From positions 1 through 64,000 of the forward strand of contig CAVPPJ010000003.1 of NCBI GenBank assembly GCA_963707065.1: a stretch of DNA of 64,000 nt, written 5' to 3'. Positions within the stretch are counted from its first letter, which is position 1. Each line of letters opens with the position of its first letter. The translations under genes were made by a program, and so were the position numbers. Source of the stretch: Palsa-506 sp963707065 (GTDB taxonomy: Bacteria > Actinomycetota > Actinomycetes > Streptosporangiales > Streptosporangiaceae). Shown piece after piece: positions 1 to 7,911 of the stretch. The notes beneath the pieces are model-generated. The model was not told the origin of the DNA, made no database searches, and was given only the letters and a program-made list of their open reading frames with translations.

Positions 1-1032
1 GTCCTGCGGTCCGGTGTCACGCTCGACGAACATGTAGTAAGGGATCATCCCCATCCGGGTCTGGGATCGCCACATGCCCGCCCAGCTGGCCGGATCGTCG
101 TTAATGGACCGGATCAGCGGAGCCTGCGTGCGGATGACGGCCCCGGCCGCCCTGATCCTGCGCACGGCGTCTGCCACCAGCTCGGGCTCAAGCTCGCGCG
201 GGTGGGAGAAGTGTGACATGAAGGCCAGCGTCCGGCCGGTTGCCGCCACCTCCTCGAAGAGCCGCAGCGTGTCATCGGCATCGGGGTCGCTGATGAACCG
301 CTGCGGCCAGTAGGCCAGCGACTTGGTTCCGATCCGGATGGACTCGATGTGATCAAGTTCCGCATCGAGAAGCGGCTGGATGTAGCGGCGCAGCACGCCT
401 GCGCCCATGATCATCGGATCGCCGCCGGTAATCAGGACGCTGGTGATCTCGCGGTGTTCCCGCAGGTACGCGACCACCCTGTGAACGTCGGCGGTCGCTA
501 TCTTCAGGCCAGCCTCATCGACGAACTGCGCCCAGCGGAAGCAGTAGGTGCAGTAGGCATGGCAGGTCTGGCCCTGCTTGGGGAACACCAGGACCGTTTC
601 CGGGTACTTGTGCTGGATCCCGCGGACGGGCTCGTCATCGAGATCGGGAATGTTGAGTGCCAGCTGCCCTGCCGGGTGCGGGTTCAGCCGCATCCGGACT
701 TGGTGCGCGGCGGCCCGGATCTCGTCTTCCGGGGCGCCGCCGGCGAGCAGGCCGGCGATTCTCCGGACATCCGCCCCGGGCAGCATGTCGGCCTGCGGGA
801 AAACCAGCCGGTAGATCGGGTCGTCCGGGGCCGCGTCCCAGTCGATCAGCTGCTCGACCACGTACGCGTTCGTCCGGAACGGCAGGACGGTGGCAACGGC
901 CCGGACTGCCAGCCGCTGGCCGGCATCAAGGCCGGCCCGTGCGGTCAGCGCGTCTAGGTGCTTCGCCGTGTACGCGCGGAAACGGCGGCCTGCCAGCGGA
1001 CTGGCCAGCGTGGTTTCCTGAGTTCCTGTCAC
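1..1032 (-). CDS. KamA-family radical SAM protein (lysine 2,3-aminomutase-like), 3' end outside window
   Basis: An open frame of 344 codons runs off the left edge with no stop. It contains the radical SAM cysteine triad CHAYCTYCFRW (CxxxCxxC), which binds a [4Fe-4S] cluster and SAM, followed by the GGDPM motif of the family. Lysine 2,3-aminomutases are PLP and radical SAM enzymes that move an amino group between carbons; family members act on lysine, glutamate or EF-P. The substrate here cannot be told. The start is GTG with a strong ribosome site (GGAGGGA, five bases upstream). The gene is divergent from plsX across about 480 bp. The PLP lysine region would be near or beyond the window edge, so catalytic completeness cannot be judged. 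Confidence 0.85.
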   Translation of the reverse strand, partial: MTGTQETTLASPLAGRRFRAYTAKHLDALTARAGLDAGQRLAVRAVATVLPFRTNAYVVEQLIDWDAAPDDPIYRLVFPQADMLPGADVRRIAGLLAGGAPEDEIRAAAHQVRMRLNPHPAGQLALNIPDLDDEPVRGIQHKYPETVLVFPKQGQTCHAYCTYCFRWAQFVDEAGLKIATADVHRVVAYLREHREITSVLITGGDPMIMGAGVLRRYIQPLLDAELDHIESIRIGTKSLAYWPQRFISDPDADDTLRLFEEVAATGRTLAFMSHFSHPRELEPELVADAVRRIRAAGAVIRTQAPLIRSINDDPASWAGMWRSQTRMGMIPYYMFVERDTGPQD

Positions 1033-1508
1033 GCATCTCCCTCCGGTCGATCGCGGCGCCGCCTTGTTGCCGCACCGCGAGTCTCCAGCCTGGCGGCGTC
1101 TGTCGCCGCCATATTCCTGAGACGCAGAAATCGAGCCCGGCGGCCGCACATAGCCATACAAAAGGGTCACAATTTAGAGCACACTCAGAGGATGCCGATG
1201 GTCGCCTGCGTAGTCATTCCGGCTAGCGCCCTGCTCAGCGACCCTTGGCCGCCCCGGGGTATGCCTGCGCAGGCGGGATACCGGCCTGCAGCTGCCAGCC
1301 GAGGCGGCTCGGGCGCCGGCGGCCAGGGTGAGTCAGGCAGTGAGAGGCTTGTCCGCATGCGGCACACGGTCATCCGGTTGCGGCCCTCACCCCGCGCGGA
1401 CGTGACCGCGGCGACGCCGATGGTGACACCCTGACCTCGGGCCCGGCGGATTCCCTCAGCCACGAGGGCACCCGGCACGGTAACGGTCCGCCGCAGGCAG
1501 TCATCGCG
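1033..1508. other. Intergenic region between the divergent KamA-like gene and plsX
   Basis: No convincing gene is seen here. It should hold the promoters of both divergent genes, but no clear -35/-10 pair could be picked. A bulged inverted repeat lies at 1258-1282: the perfect palindrome GCCTGCGCAGGC (1263-1274) is flanked by GGTAT and ATACC. The last part may belong to plsX, because the usual first beta strand (VIAVDAMG) is already readable in frame from about 1500. Confidence 0.5.
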
Positions 1509-2525
1509 GTGGACGCGATGGGCAGTGATCACGGGCCGGCCGAGATCGTCGCCGGCGCCGTCCGCGCACTGCGGGACAGCGGGATACACGTAGTGCTCAC
1601 CGGCCGCCCTGGCCAGCTGCGGCCGCTGGTTGTCGAGCACGATGCGCTCGCGGACATACCGATCGTCGCGGCGGAGGACTCCCTTTCGATGGACGAGGGA
1701 GCTCTCGCCAGCTGGCGCCGCCCCCGGTCAAGCATTGCCGTCGCCTGCCAGCTGGTGCGGCGCGGCCAGGCCGCCGCCGTTGTCTCGGCCGGCTCGACCG
1801 GCGGGATCGTGGCCACGGCCCGGCTGCGGCTGCGGCCACTGCCGGGCGTCTTGCGGCCCGCCCTCGCGGTCGTGCTACCGACCAGTCCCGGGCCCACGCT
1901 CCTGCTGGACGCTGGCGCCATCGCCGATCCGAAGCCGGAGATGCTGGCGCAGTTCGCGCAACTCGGCGTCGCTTATGCGCAGACCGCCTACGGCATCGAG
2001 GAACCCCGGGTGGGCCTGCTGACCATTGGCGCCGAACCGGGAAAAGGAAACAAGCTGACCAGGCGAGCGCATGAACTGCTCGACGCCGACCCGCCGCATG
2101 GCGGCCGGCCGATGAGCTTCGTCGGCAATGTCGAGGGCGGGGATCTGCTGACCGGGCAAGTGGACGTGATCGTGACCGACGGCTTCACCGGGAATGTCGC
2201 GCTGAAGACCCTGGAGGGAGCTGCGGCCTTTGCCGCCGGGCAGCTGCGGGTGGCGATGGGCGGATCCCGGGCGGCCCGGCTCGGCGCGCTCCTGCAGCGC
2301 CGCGGCCTGCGCGAACTCGCCGAGCGCCTCGATTCGGACAGCTACGGCGGAGCTGCGCTGCTCGGGCTCGAGGGAAACGTGGTGATCGCGCATGGCGCGG
2401 CGACCGCTCGCGGCATCTCCTCGGCCTGCGTGCTGGCAGCGGGGCTCGCCAGTGGCCAGATCACGGAGAAGATCAGGGAGCGGCTGGGGGCAGCCCGCGG
2501 CGGGCACTTCCTGCGCCGGCCCTGA
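1509..2525 (+). CDS. plsX: Phosphate acyltransferase PlsX
   Basis: PlsX makes acyl-phosphate from acyl-ACP at the membrane, the first committed step of phospholipid synthesis through PlsY. The protein (338 aa from this start) shows the N-terminal VDAMGSDHGP, the SAGSTGG loop, FVGNVEGGDLL, VTDGFTGNVALKTLEG and a C-terminal YGGAALLGLEGNVVIAHG, all hallmarks of the family. The start is doubtful: the GTG taken here lies inside the first beta strand, since in-frame codons just upstream read AVIAV. No ATG or GTG is found further up in this frame; a CTG sits at 1431. A non-standard start or an upstream indel is possible. plsX usually sits beside rpmF/rnc; here it precedes argS by 44 bp. Confidence 0.88.
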   Translation: MDAMGSDHGPAEIVAGAVRALRDSGIHVVLTGRPGQLRPLVVEHDALADIPIVAAEDSLSMDEGALASWRRPRSSIAVACQLVRRGQAAAVVSAGSTGGIVATARLRLRPLPGVLRPALAVVLPTSPGPTLLLDAGAIADPKPEMLAQFAQLGVAYAQTAYGIEEPRVGLLTIGAEPGKGNKLTRRAHELLDADPPHGGRPMSFVGNVEGGDLLTGQVDVIVTDGFTGNVALKTLEGAAAFAAGQLRVAMGGSRAARLGALLQRRGLRELAERLDSDSYGGAALLGLEGNVVIAHGAATARGISSACVLAAGLASGQITEKIRERLGAARGGHFLRRP

Positions 2526-2569
2526 CCGAGTACGGGCGAGCCTGCCAGCGCAGCCGATAACCTGGATGC

Positions 2570-4300
2570 ATGGCCGATCCGGAGGAGGTCCTCGCCCGCC
2601 TGGTCGGCGACGCGCTTGGCGCGGCGTTCGGCCCTGACTACGCCAGGGCTGACCCGCTGATCCGGCCTTCGCAGTTCGCCGACTTCCAGGCGAATGTTGC
2701 GCTGTCCCTGGGCAAGCGCCTGCATCGCGCGCCTCGCGACGTTGCCGCCGAACTGGCCGGCCACCTGGCCGCGACCGAGGTGCTGGGCAACGTCGAGGTC
2801 AGCGGGCCCGGCTTCGTCAACCTCACGCTGCGCGATGACTGGATCGCGGCGCAGGCGACTGACCTGCTGCATGATCCGCGGCTCGGTGTTCCCCTGGCTG
2901 AGCCGGCCCAGAAGGTCGTTGTCGACTATTCAGGGCCGAATGTCGCCAAGGAACTCCATGTCGGGCACCTGCGCCCGACCGTCGTCGGCGATGCCATCGT
3001 GCGGGTACTCGAATTCCTCGGTTACGAAGTCATCCGCGCCGCGCATCTCGGCGACTGGGGTACCCAGTTCGGCATGCTGATCGAGCACGCCCAGGACATC
3101 GGCGAGCAGGCGACATATGACCAGCTGGCCGGGGGCGAGTTCACCGCCTTCTACCAGGCAGCGCGGGCAAAGTTCACTGCAGACCACGCCTTTGCCGACA
3201 GGGCGCGGCGCAGGGTCGTCGAGTTGCAGGCAGGCGATGCCCGCGCGCTGAGGCTGTGGCAGCTGCTGGTCGGCGACTCGATGGAATATCTCCGCAAGAT
3301 TTACACCAGGCTCGGCATCACGCTGACCGATGCGGACATGGCGCCAGAGAGCTTCTACAACTCGATGCTGGCCAGCGTCTGCACCGAGCTGGAGCAGGCC
3401 GGCATCGCCGTGATCAGCGACGGCGCGCTGTGCGTGTTCCCGCCCGGGTTCACCGGCCGCAGCGGCAAGCCCCAGCCGCTCATGCTGCGCAAGAGCGACG
3501 GCGGCTACGGCTACGACAGCACCGACCTGGCCGCGATCAGGTACCGGCTGGTTGATCTCGGCGTTTCCAGGATCATCTACGTGGTCGGATCCGAGCAGTC
3601 GCAGCACCTGCAGATGGTGTTCGCGGCGGCACGCATGGCTGGCTGGCTGACCGATGCGGCCAGTGCCGAGCATGCGGTCATCGGGCTGATGACAGGCCCT
3701 GGCGGACAGCGGCTGCAGACCCGCAGCGGCGACCAGATCAAGCTGATGGCCCTTATCGACGAGGCCGTTGAGCGCGCCGAGGAAGTCATCAAGGACCGCT
3801 ATGACGAGCCCGAGGAACGGCACCAGATCGCCGACGCGGTCGGAATCGGCGCGCTGAAATACGGTGACCTGTCGGTCGCCAGGGACTCAAGTTACGCGCT
3901 GGACTTTGACCGGCTGCTCGGGCTGACCGGCAACACCGGGCCCTACCTGCAGTACGCCACCGCGCGAATCCGCTCGATCTTCCATCGCGCGGGCGAGGAT
4001 CCTGACCAGGCGGCAGGGCCGATCGTGGCGACCGAGGGCGCTGAACGGGCGCTCGCGCTCCGGCTCCTCGGGTTCGGCGCCGCGGTACGCGGGGTCGCGG
4101 CGTCGGCTGAGCCGCACAGCCTGGCCGCGTTCCTGTTCGATGTCGCTAGCGCGTTCACCACGTTCTACGAGCAGTGCCCGGTGCTGCAGGCGCCGGATCC
4201 TGCCATCAGGCAGAGCAGGCTCGCGCTGTCGGCACTCACCTTGCGGGTGCTCATCGTCGGGCTCGGACTGCTCGGCATCCCCGTACCCGACCGGATGTAA
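2570..4300 (+). CDS. argS: Arginyl-tRNA synthetase
   Basis: This class I aminoacyl-tRNA synthetase charges tRNA-Arg in the cytoplasm. The 576-residue protein has an N-terminal additional domain (about 1-110), then SGPNVAKELHVGHLRPT near residue 125-135, whose HVGH is the HIGH signature, then the Rossmann core with the ArgRS-typical SDGGYGYDSTDLAAI. The TGPYLQYATARIRSI stretch opens the C-terminal DALR anticodon-binding domain. Length is normal for the short ArgRS form. The ATG start gives MADPEEVLARL. The TAA stop lies inside the first unit of a degenerate tandem repeat (see 4291-4437). Confidence 0.95.
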   Translation: MADPEEVLARLVGDALGAAFGPDYARADPLIRPSQFADFQANVALSLGKRLHRAPRDVAAELAGHLAATEVLGNVEVSGPGFVNLTLRDDWIAAQATDLLHDPRLGVPLAEPAQKVVVDYSGPNVAKELHVGHLRPTVVGDAIVRVLEFLGYEVIRAAHLGDWGTQFGMLIEHAQDIGEQATYDQLAGGEFTAFYQAARAKFTADHAFADRARRRVVELQAGDARALRLWQLLVGDSMEYLRKIYTRLGITLTDADMAPESFYNSMLASVCTELEQAGIAVISDGALCVFPPGFTGRSGKPQPLMLRKSDGGYGYDSTDLAAIRYRLVDLGVSRIIYVVGSEQSQHLQMVFAAARMAGWLTDAASAEHAVIGLMTGPGGQRLQTRSGDQIKLMALIDEAVERAEEVIKDRYDEPEERHQIADAVGIGALKYGDLSVARDSSYALDFDRLLGLTGNTGPYLQYATARIRSIFHRAGEDPDQAAGPIVATEGAERALALRLLGFGAAVRGVAASAEPHSLAAFLFDVASAFTTFYEQCPVLQAPDPAIRQSRLALSALTLRVLIVGLGLLGIPVPDRM

Positions 4301-4437
4301 GCCGCGGCGGACGCAAGCCGCGGGCGGCGGATGCAAGCCGCGGGCGGACCCAAGCCCCTCCGGATGCAAGCCCCGTCCGGATGCAGGCGCCAGCCGGACG
4401 CGAGCCCCAGCCGGACGCAAGGCCGGCCGGATGCGGG
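4291..4437. repeat. Degenerate 16-20 bp tandem repeat starting on the argS stop codon
   Basis: About nine units of the form CGGAYGCAAGCC plus a variable GC-rich tail follow each other without gaps. The first unit contains the argS stop: CGGATGTAAGCC, where the others have GCAAGCC. Units drift in sequence and length, as expected for an old slippage-generated array. The region ends about 90 bp before the next start codon. Confidence 0.8.
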
Positions 4438-4527
4438 CGGGCGCTTCAGCGCATCTGCCGGCAGATCTCAGGGAGCTCCCAGGATGTGCGGGCCGTTGTC
4501 CCAGACGGCGGCGGCAAGCTCGGTGGC

Positions 4528-5463
4528 ATGGACAACATGTATCAGCCTGCAGGCGATCCGCAGGATCTCGACCAGACTCAGCAGCTACCGCCGATGGGCG
4601 GCACGGCCGGTCCCGGCGATCCGGGCTTCCCGGCCGGGGCGGGCGGGCCGGACGGCCCGGATGGGCCTGGCGGGCACGGCTTCCCGGGCGGGCATGGCGC
4701 CCACGGTTTCCCGGGCGGGCCGGGCTTCTCAGGAGGGTCCGGCTTCCCGGGAAATGGCGGTTCCGTGCCCGCGGCGCCCAGGCACCGCCGGGCGCTGCGC
4801 TGGGGTGCAGGCGCCGCACTCGCCGCTCTGCTCTTCGGCGGCGGCGTGGTCGCCAGCGGCCTCACCGGCAGCTCGTCCCCGGTTCTCAGCAGTAACGCCG
4901 CCTCGGCGGGCGCCGCGGCGCCCACGGGACAGGCTGCCCAGCTGAACGCCATTCTCAGCTCTGCCACGTCACCGGGCGCAGCCTCGGCGGCCGCGGCCTT
5001 CGGCTCGGGGTCGCCCGGCACAGCCCGGATGGCCCGGGCAGTCAGGTGCCGGCGCGTGCGCGCCCGGCTCCGCGCCACCGGACATCCCCGGGCCGCGCAC
5101 GCCGTCGCCAGGGCCTGCCACCGCATCGGGCGGGTCCGCCTGCTCGGCGGGATGTACGGCCAGTTCACGTTCCGGACCAGGTCCGGCGTCCGTACCATCG
5201 CCTATGAGCGCGGCGCCGTCCAGTCCGACAGCGGCAATTCCGTGGTCGTCCGCGCGGCCGACGGCACCACCGAGACCTGGAACCTGACCAGCAAGACGGT
5301 GGTACGGCAGAACCACGGGAAAACCACCAGCAGCGCGCTGTCCGCCGGGCAGCAGGTCTTCGTAGCTGGGCCAGTCGTCAGCGGTGCGCATGACATCAGG
5401 CTGGCCGTGATCCGGCCCGTTACGGCAGGTTCAGCGTCCGGGAACCCGGCGAGCGGCTCCTGA
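4528..5463 (+). CDS. Gly/Pro-rich single-pass membrane protein with DUF5666-like C-terminal domain
   Basis: Function unknown. The 311-residue product starts MDNMYQPAGDPQ and has a cytoplasmic collagen-like stretch rich in GFPGG motifs (about residues 30-85), a basic patch (RHRRALR), one membrane helix (WGAGAALAALLFGGGVVASG, about 92-112), an Ala/Ser-rich spacer and an outer domain. The last 90 residues (VVVRAADGTTETWNLTSKTVV and following) look like the small beta domain DUF5666. The frame is open further upstream, but ATG 4528 is chosen because the preceding codons are repeat-derived. It lies directly upstream of a two-component system that may control or sense it; that link is inference only. 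Confidence 0.7.
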   Translation: MDNMYQPAGDPQDLDQTQQLPPMGGTAGPGDPGFPAGAGGPDGPDGPGGHGFPGGHGAHGFPGGPGFSGGSGFPGNGGSVPAAPRHRRALRWGAGAALAALLFGGGVVASGLTGSSSPVLSSNAASAGAAAPTGQAAQLNAILSSATSPGAASAAAAFGSGSPGTARMARAVRCRRVRARLRATGHPRAAHAVARACHRIGRVRLLGGMYGQFTFRTRSGVRTIAYERGAVQSDSGNSVVVRAADGTTETWNLTSKTVVRQNHGKTTSSALSAGQQVFVAGPVVSGAHDIRLAVIRPVTAGSASGNPASGS

Positions 5464-5486
5464 TGGAGCTCGCCGGATCCGGCGTG

Positions 5487-5545
5487 AGTGGCGCCGGATC
5501 CGGCGCCACTATCGGCGTCCGGGGCCGTGGTCAGCGGCCCCGGAC
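5487..5545 (+). terminator. Two strong stem-loops after the membrane protein gene
   Basis: Positions 5487-5510 form a perfect 24-bp palindrome centred on GGATCC. It is followed by a second hairpin at 5517-5545 with an 11-bp stem (GTCCGGGGCCG / CGGCCCCGGAC) and a 7-nt loop. A partial copy of the first core also sits at 5471-5484. No T-tract follows, which is usual for actinomycete terminators. They separate the upstream gene from the response regulator gene. Confidence 0.6.
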
Positions 5546-5651
5546 ACCGATGCGCCCGCTGCCGCCGGTAGCCTCATCAGGCATTGCGCAGCGGCAGTGC
5601 CTGGCCGCCGCGACGGCGCTTCTCGTTAGGCCACAATGAGCCGGATACTCC

Positions 5652-6389
5652 ATGCCAGCTAACGACCGTGTCCCCCGGGTGCTCGTCGTAGACGACGAGC
5701 CGAACATCCGCGAGCTTGTGCAGGTCGCGCTGAAGTTCCACGGCTGCTCGGTAACCACCGCGGTTGACGGCAATGATGCGCTGAGGCAGGCCGAGGCGAG
5801 CCCGCCCGACCTGATCGTGCTCGACGTCATGCTTCCGGACCTGGACGGCTTCGAGGTCTGCCGCCGGCTGCGGGCTGGCGGCAACGAGGTGCCGGTGATC
5901 TTCCTGACCGCCAGGGACACCTCATCCGACACCGTCGCCGGCCTTGCCATCGGCGGCGACGACTACGTCACCAAGCCCTTCTCGGTGGAGGCGCTCGCGG
6001 CCAGGGTCCGGGCGGTGCTCCGGCGCGCGGCTCGAACGTCGGGTGAGGAGCATGCCCCGGATTCCGAACTGCTCCGCGCTGGTGACCTGGAGCTAGACGA
6101 GGCACGCTGGACCGTGCACCGGGGGGGCACTCCGGTCGAGCTGTCGCCCACGGAATTCCGGCTGCTGACCTATCTGATGCGGCATCAGGGCCGGGTCCTC
6201 ACTCGCGCGCAGCTACTCGAGAACGTATGGGGATGGGACTACGCGGGAGAGTCCCAGATCGTCGAGACCTACGTCAGCTACCTGCGCCGCAAGCTCGATC
6301 CGCTCGGGCCGCCGATGATCCACACTCAGCGCGGTGTCGGATACAGCCTGCGGCCGCACGAACGGGCACAGCCCGGCCCAGGGGGATGA
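5652..6389 (+). CDS. OmpR-family response regulator
   Basis: This 245-residue two-component transcription factor has a receiver domain with the acidic pair D14/D15, phospho-acceptor D58 (VLDVMLPDLDG), T86 (FLTA) and K108 (VTKPF). It is followed by a winged-helix DNA-binding domain (about 140-235) containing ELSPTEFRLL and QIVETYVSYLRRKLD. All catalytic positions are present. Its stop overlaps the kinase start by four bases (ATGA), so the pair is translationally coupled. It resembles the TcrA/MprA group of actinobacteria, but the stimulus cannot be inferred. Confidence 0.95.
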   Translation: MPANDRVPRVLVVDDEPNIRELVQVALKFHGCSVTTAVDGNDALRQAEASPPDLIVLDVMLPDLDGFEVCRRLRAGGNEVPVIFLTARDTSSDTVAGLAIGGDDYVTKPFSVEALAARVRAVLRRAARTSGEEHAPDSELLRAGDLELDEARWTVHRGGTPVELSPTEFRLLTYLMRHQGRVLTRAQLLENVWGWDYAGESQIVETYVSYLRRKLDPLGPPMIHTQRGVGYSLRPHERAQPGPGG

Positions 6390-7873
6390 AGCGCCCGCAG
6401 AGGCTGTCGCTGCGCGCCCGCATGCTCGTGCTGCTGATCAGCGTGACGACCATGTTCCTGCTGATCATGGGTCTGGTCAGCACCGTCGTATTGAGCAAGC
6501 GGCTGGGCGGCCAGTTCAACGCGGATCTGGTGGCCGCCGCCGCGCGTAACCCCCAGCAGTTGCCGGGCAACGCGAACGGATACATCGCCGAGGCGGTCTC
6601 GTTTCGCGCCCACCAGGTCTTTGTGCTCACGCCGGGGCCCACTGCGACCGCGCTGCAGCAGGTCCTGAGCAAGATGAGCGTGCCGCAGTACGAGGCACAG
6701 TTCAATGATCAGCTAACCACCATCACGGTCGGTAACGGCGAGAAACTCCGCGCCGCGCGGCGGCTGATGGCCGCGCGACGGCTGAGCGGCACCGGACTCG
6801 GCATCCCGCCGGGCCGGGTGCTGCTCATCGTCGCGCGCCCGGTCGGCGCTGTCGGCAACCAGGTACGCGGAGTTGTCGTGGCGGAGCTTATTACCGGCGG
6901 CGCTCTGATCGCGCTGCTCGCGATCGGCGGCGGATGGCTGATCGGCCGGGGCCTGGAACCACTGGACCAAATGGCCAGCACGGCCAACGACATCACTTCA
7001 AGGGGGGACCTCAACGCGCGGATGCCCGAAGCGGGCGACCGGACTGATGTGGGCAGGCTCGGGGCGGCGATTAACACCATGCTCGACCGGATCCAGCAGG
7101 CATTCGGCGCACGGCTGCGCTCAGAACAGAAAGTACGCGAGTTCGCCGCCGACGCCTCGCATGAACTCCGGACGCCGCTCACCACCATCCGCGGCTACGC
7201 CGAGCTCTACCGGCAGGGCGCGCTTGGTCCCGATCAGCTACCCAGCGCGATGCGCAGGATCGAGCAGGAGGCCCAGCGGATGAGCACCCTCGTCGCTGAA
7301 CTGCTCGAACTGGCCAGACTCGATCGAACATCCTCACTCGACCTGACCGAGACGGACCTGGCGGGCGTGGTGCGCGACGCCGTCGCTGACGCCATCGCGG
7401 TGGAACCGGGGCGGCCGGTCCGCGCTGAGGCACCGCCGCGGCTGGTCGCCGTGGTCGACGAGCCTCGGATCCGCCAAGTGCTCGCGAACCTGCTGGGCAA
7501 CGTCCGGGCGCACACCCCGCCGAATGCCCCAGTAGCCGTACGGCTCGGCGAGGTGAGCGGCGGCGTACTGATCGAGGTGGCTGACGCTGGCCCGGGCATG
7601 TCCGGGCCGGACACCGACAAGGCCTTCGACCGGTTCCACCGCGCCACGCCGCCGGCCGGTGGCAGCAGCGATGACCCGACCGACGGCGGCGGCACCGGCA
7701 GCAGCGGCAGTGGCGACAGCGATAGTGGCAGCAGCGACGGCAGAGGCAGCGGACTTGGCCTATCCATTGTGCAGGCGATCGCCCGCGCGCACGGCGGCCA
7801 GGCGGTGCTGGAATCGTGGCCGGGCCGCGGGACCAGGGTGCGCATCTGGCTGCCCACCCGTTCCGCCCCCTAG
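6386..7873 (+). CDS. Sensor histidine kinase (HAMP, HisKA, HATPase)
   Basis: The 495-residue membrane kinase starts MKRPQRLSLRARM. It has a first membrane helix (about 12-36), an extracytoplasmic sensor region, a second helix near residue 170-190, a HAMP linker, HisKA with H259 in DASHELRTPL, and HATPase boxes N (LANLLGNVRAHT), G1 (DAGPGMS) and G2 (GSGLGLS). It should phosphorylate the regulator encoded just upstream. Asn in the N box is followed by VRAH rather than the usual ALKH or ALRH. A Ser/Gly/Asp-rich insert of about 35 residues (7655-7752) lies in the ATP-lid between the F box and G2, which is unusual. Confidence 0.93.
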   Translation: MKRPQRLSLRARMLVLLISVTTMFLLIMGLVSTVVLSKRLGGQFNADLVAAAARNPQQLPGNANGYIAEAVSFRAHQVFVLTPGPTATALQQVLSKMSVPQYEAQFNDQLTTITVGNGEKLRAARRLMAARRLSGTGLGIPPGRVLLIVARPVGAVGNQVRGVVVAELITGGALIALLAIGGGWLIGRGLEPLDQMASTANDITSRGDLNARMPEAGDRTDVGRLGAAINTMLDRIQQAFGARLRSEQKVREFAADASHELRTPLTTIRGYAELYRQGALGPDQLPSAMRRIEQEAQRMSTLVAELLELARLDRTSSLDLTETDLAGVVRDAVADAIAVEPGRPVRAEAPPRLVAVVDEPRIRQVLANLLGNVRAHTPPNAPVAVRLGEVSGGVLIEVADAGPGMSGPDTDKAFDRFHRATPPAGGSSDDPTDGGGTGSSGSGDSDSGSSDGRGSGLGLSIVQAIARAHGGQAVLESWPGRGTRVRIWLPTRSAP

Positions 7874-7911
7874 TCCCAGCCTCCGTGTACGAGTCTTCTC
7901 GGCCCGGCTTC

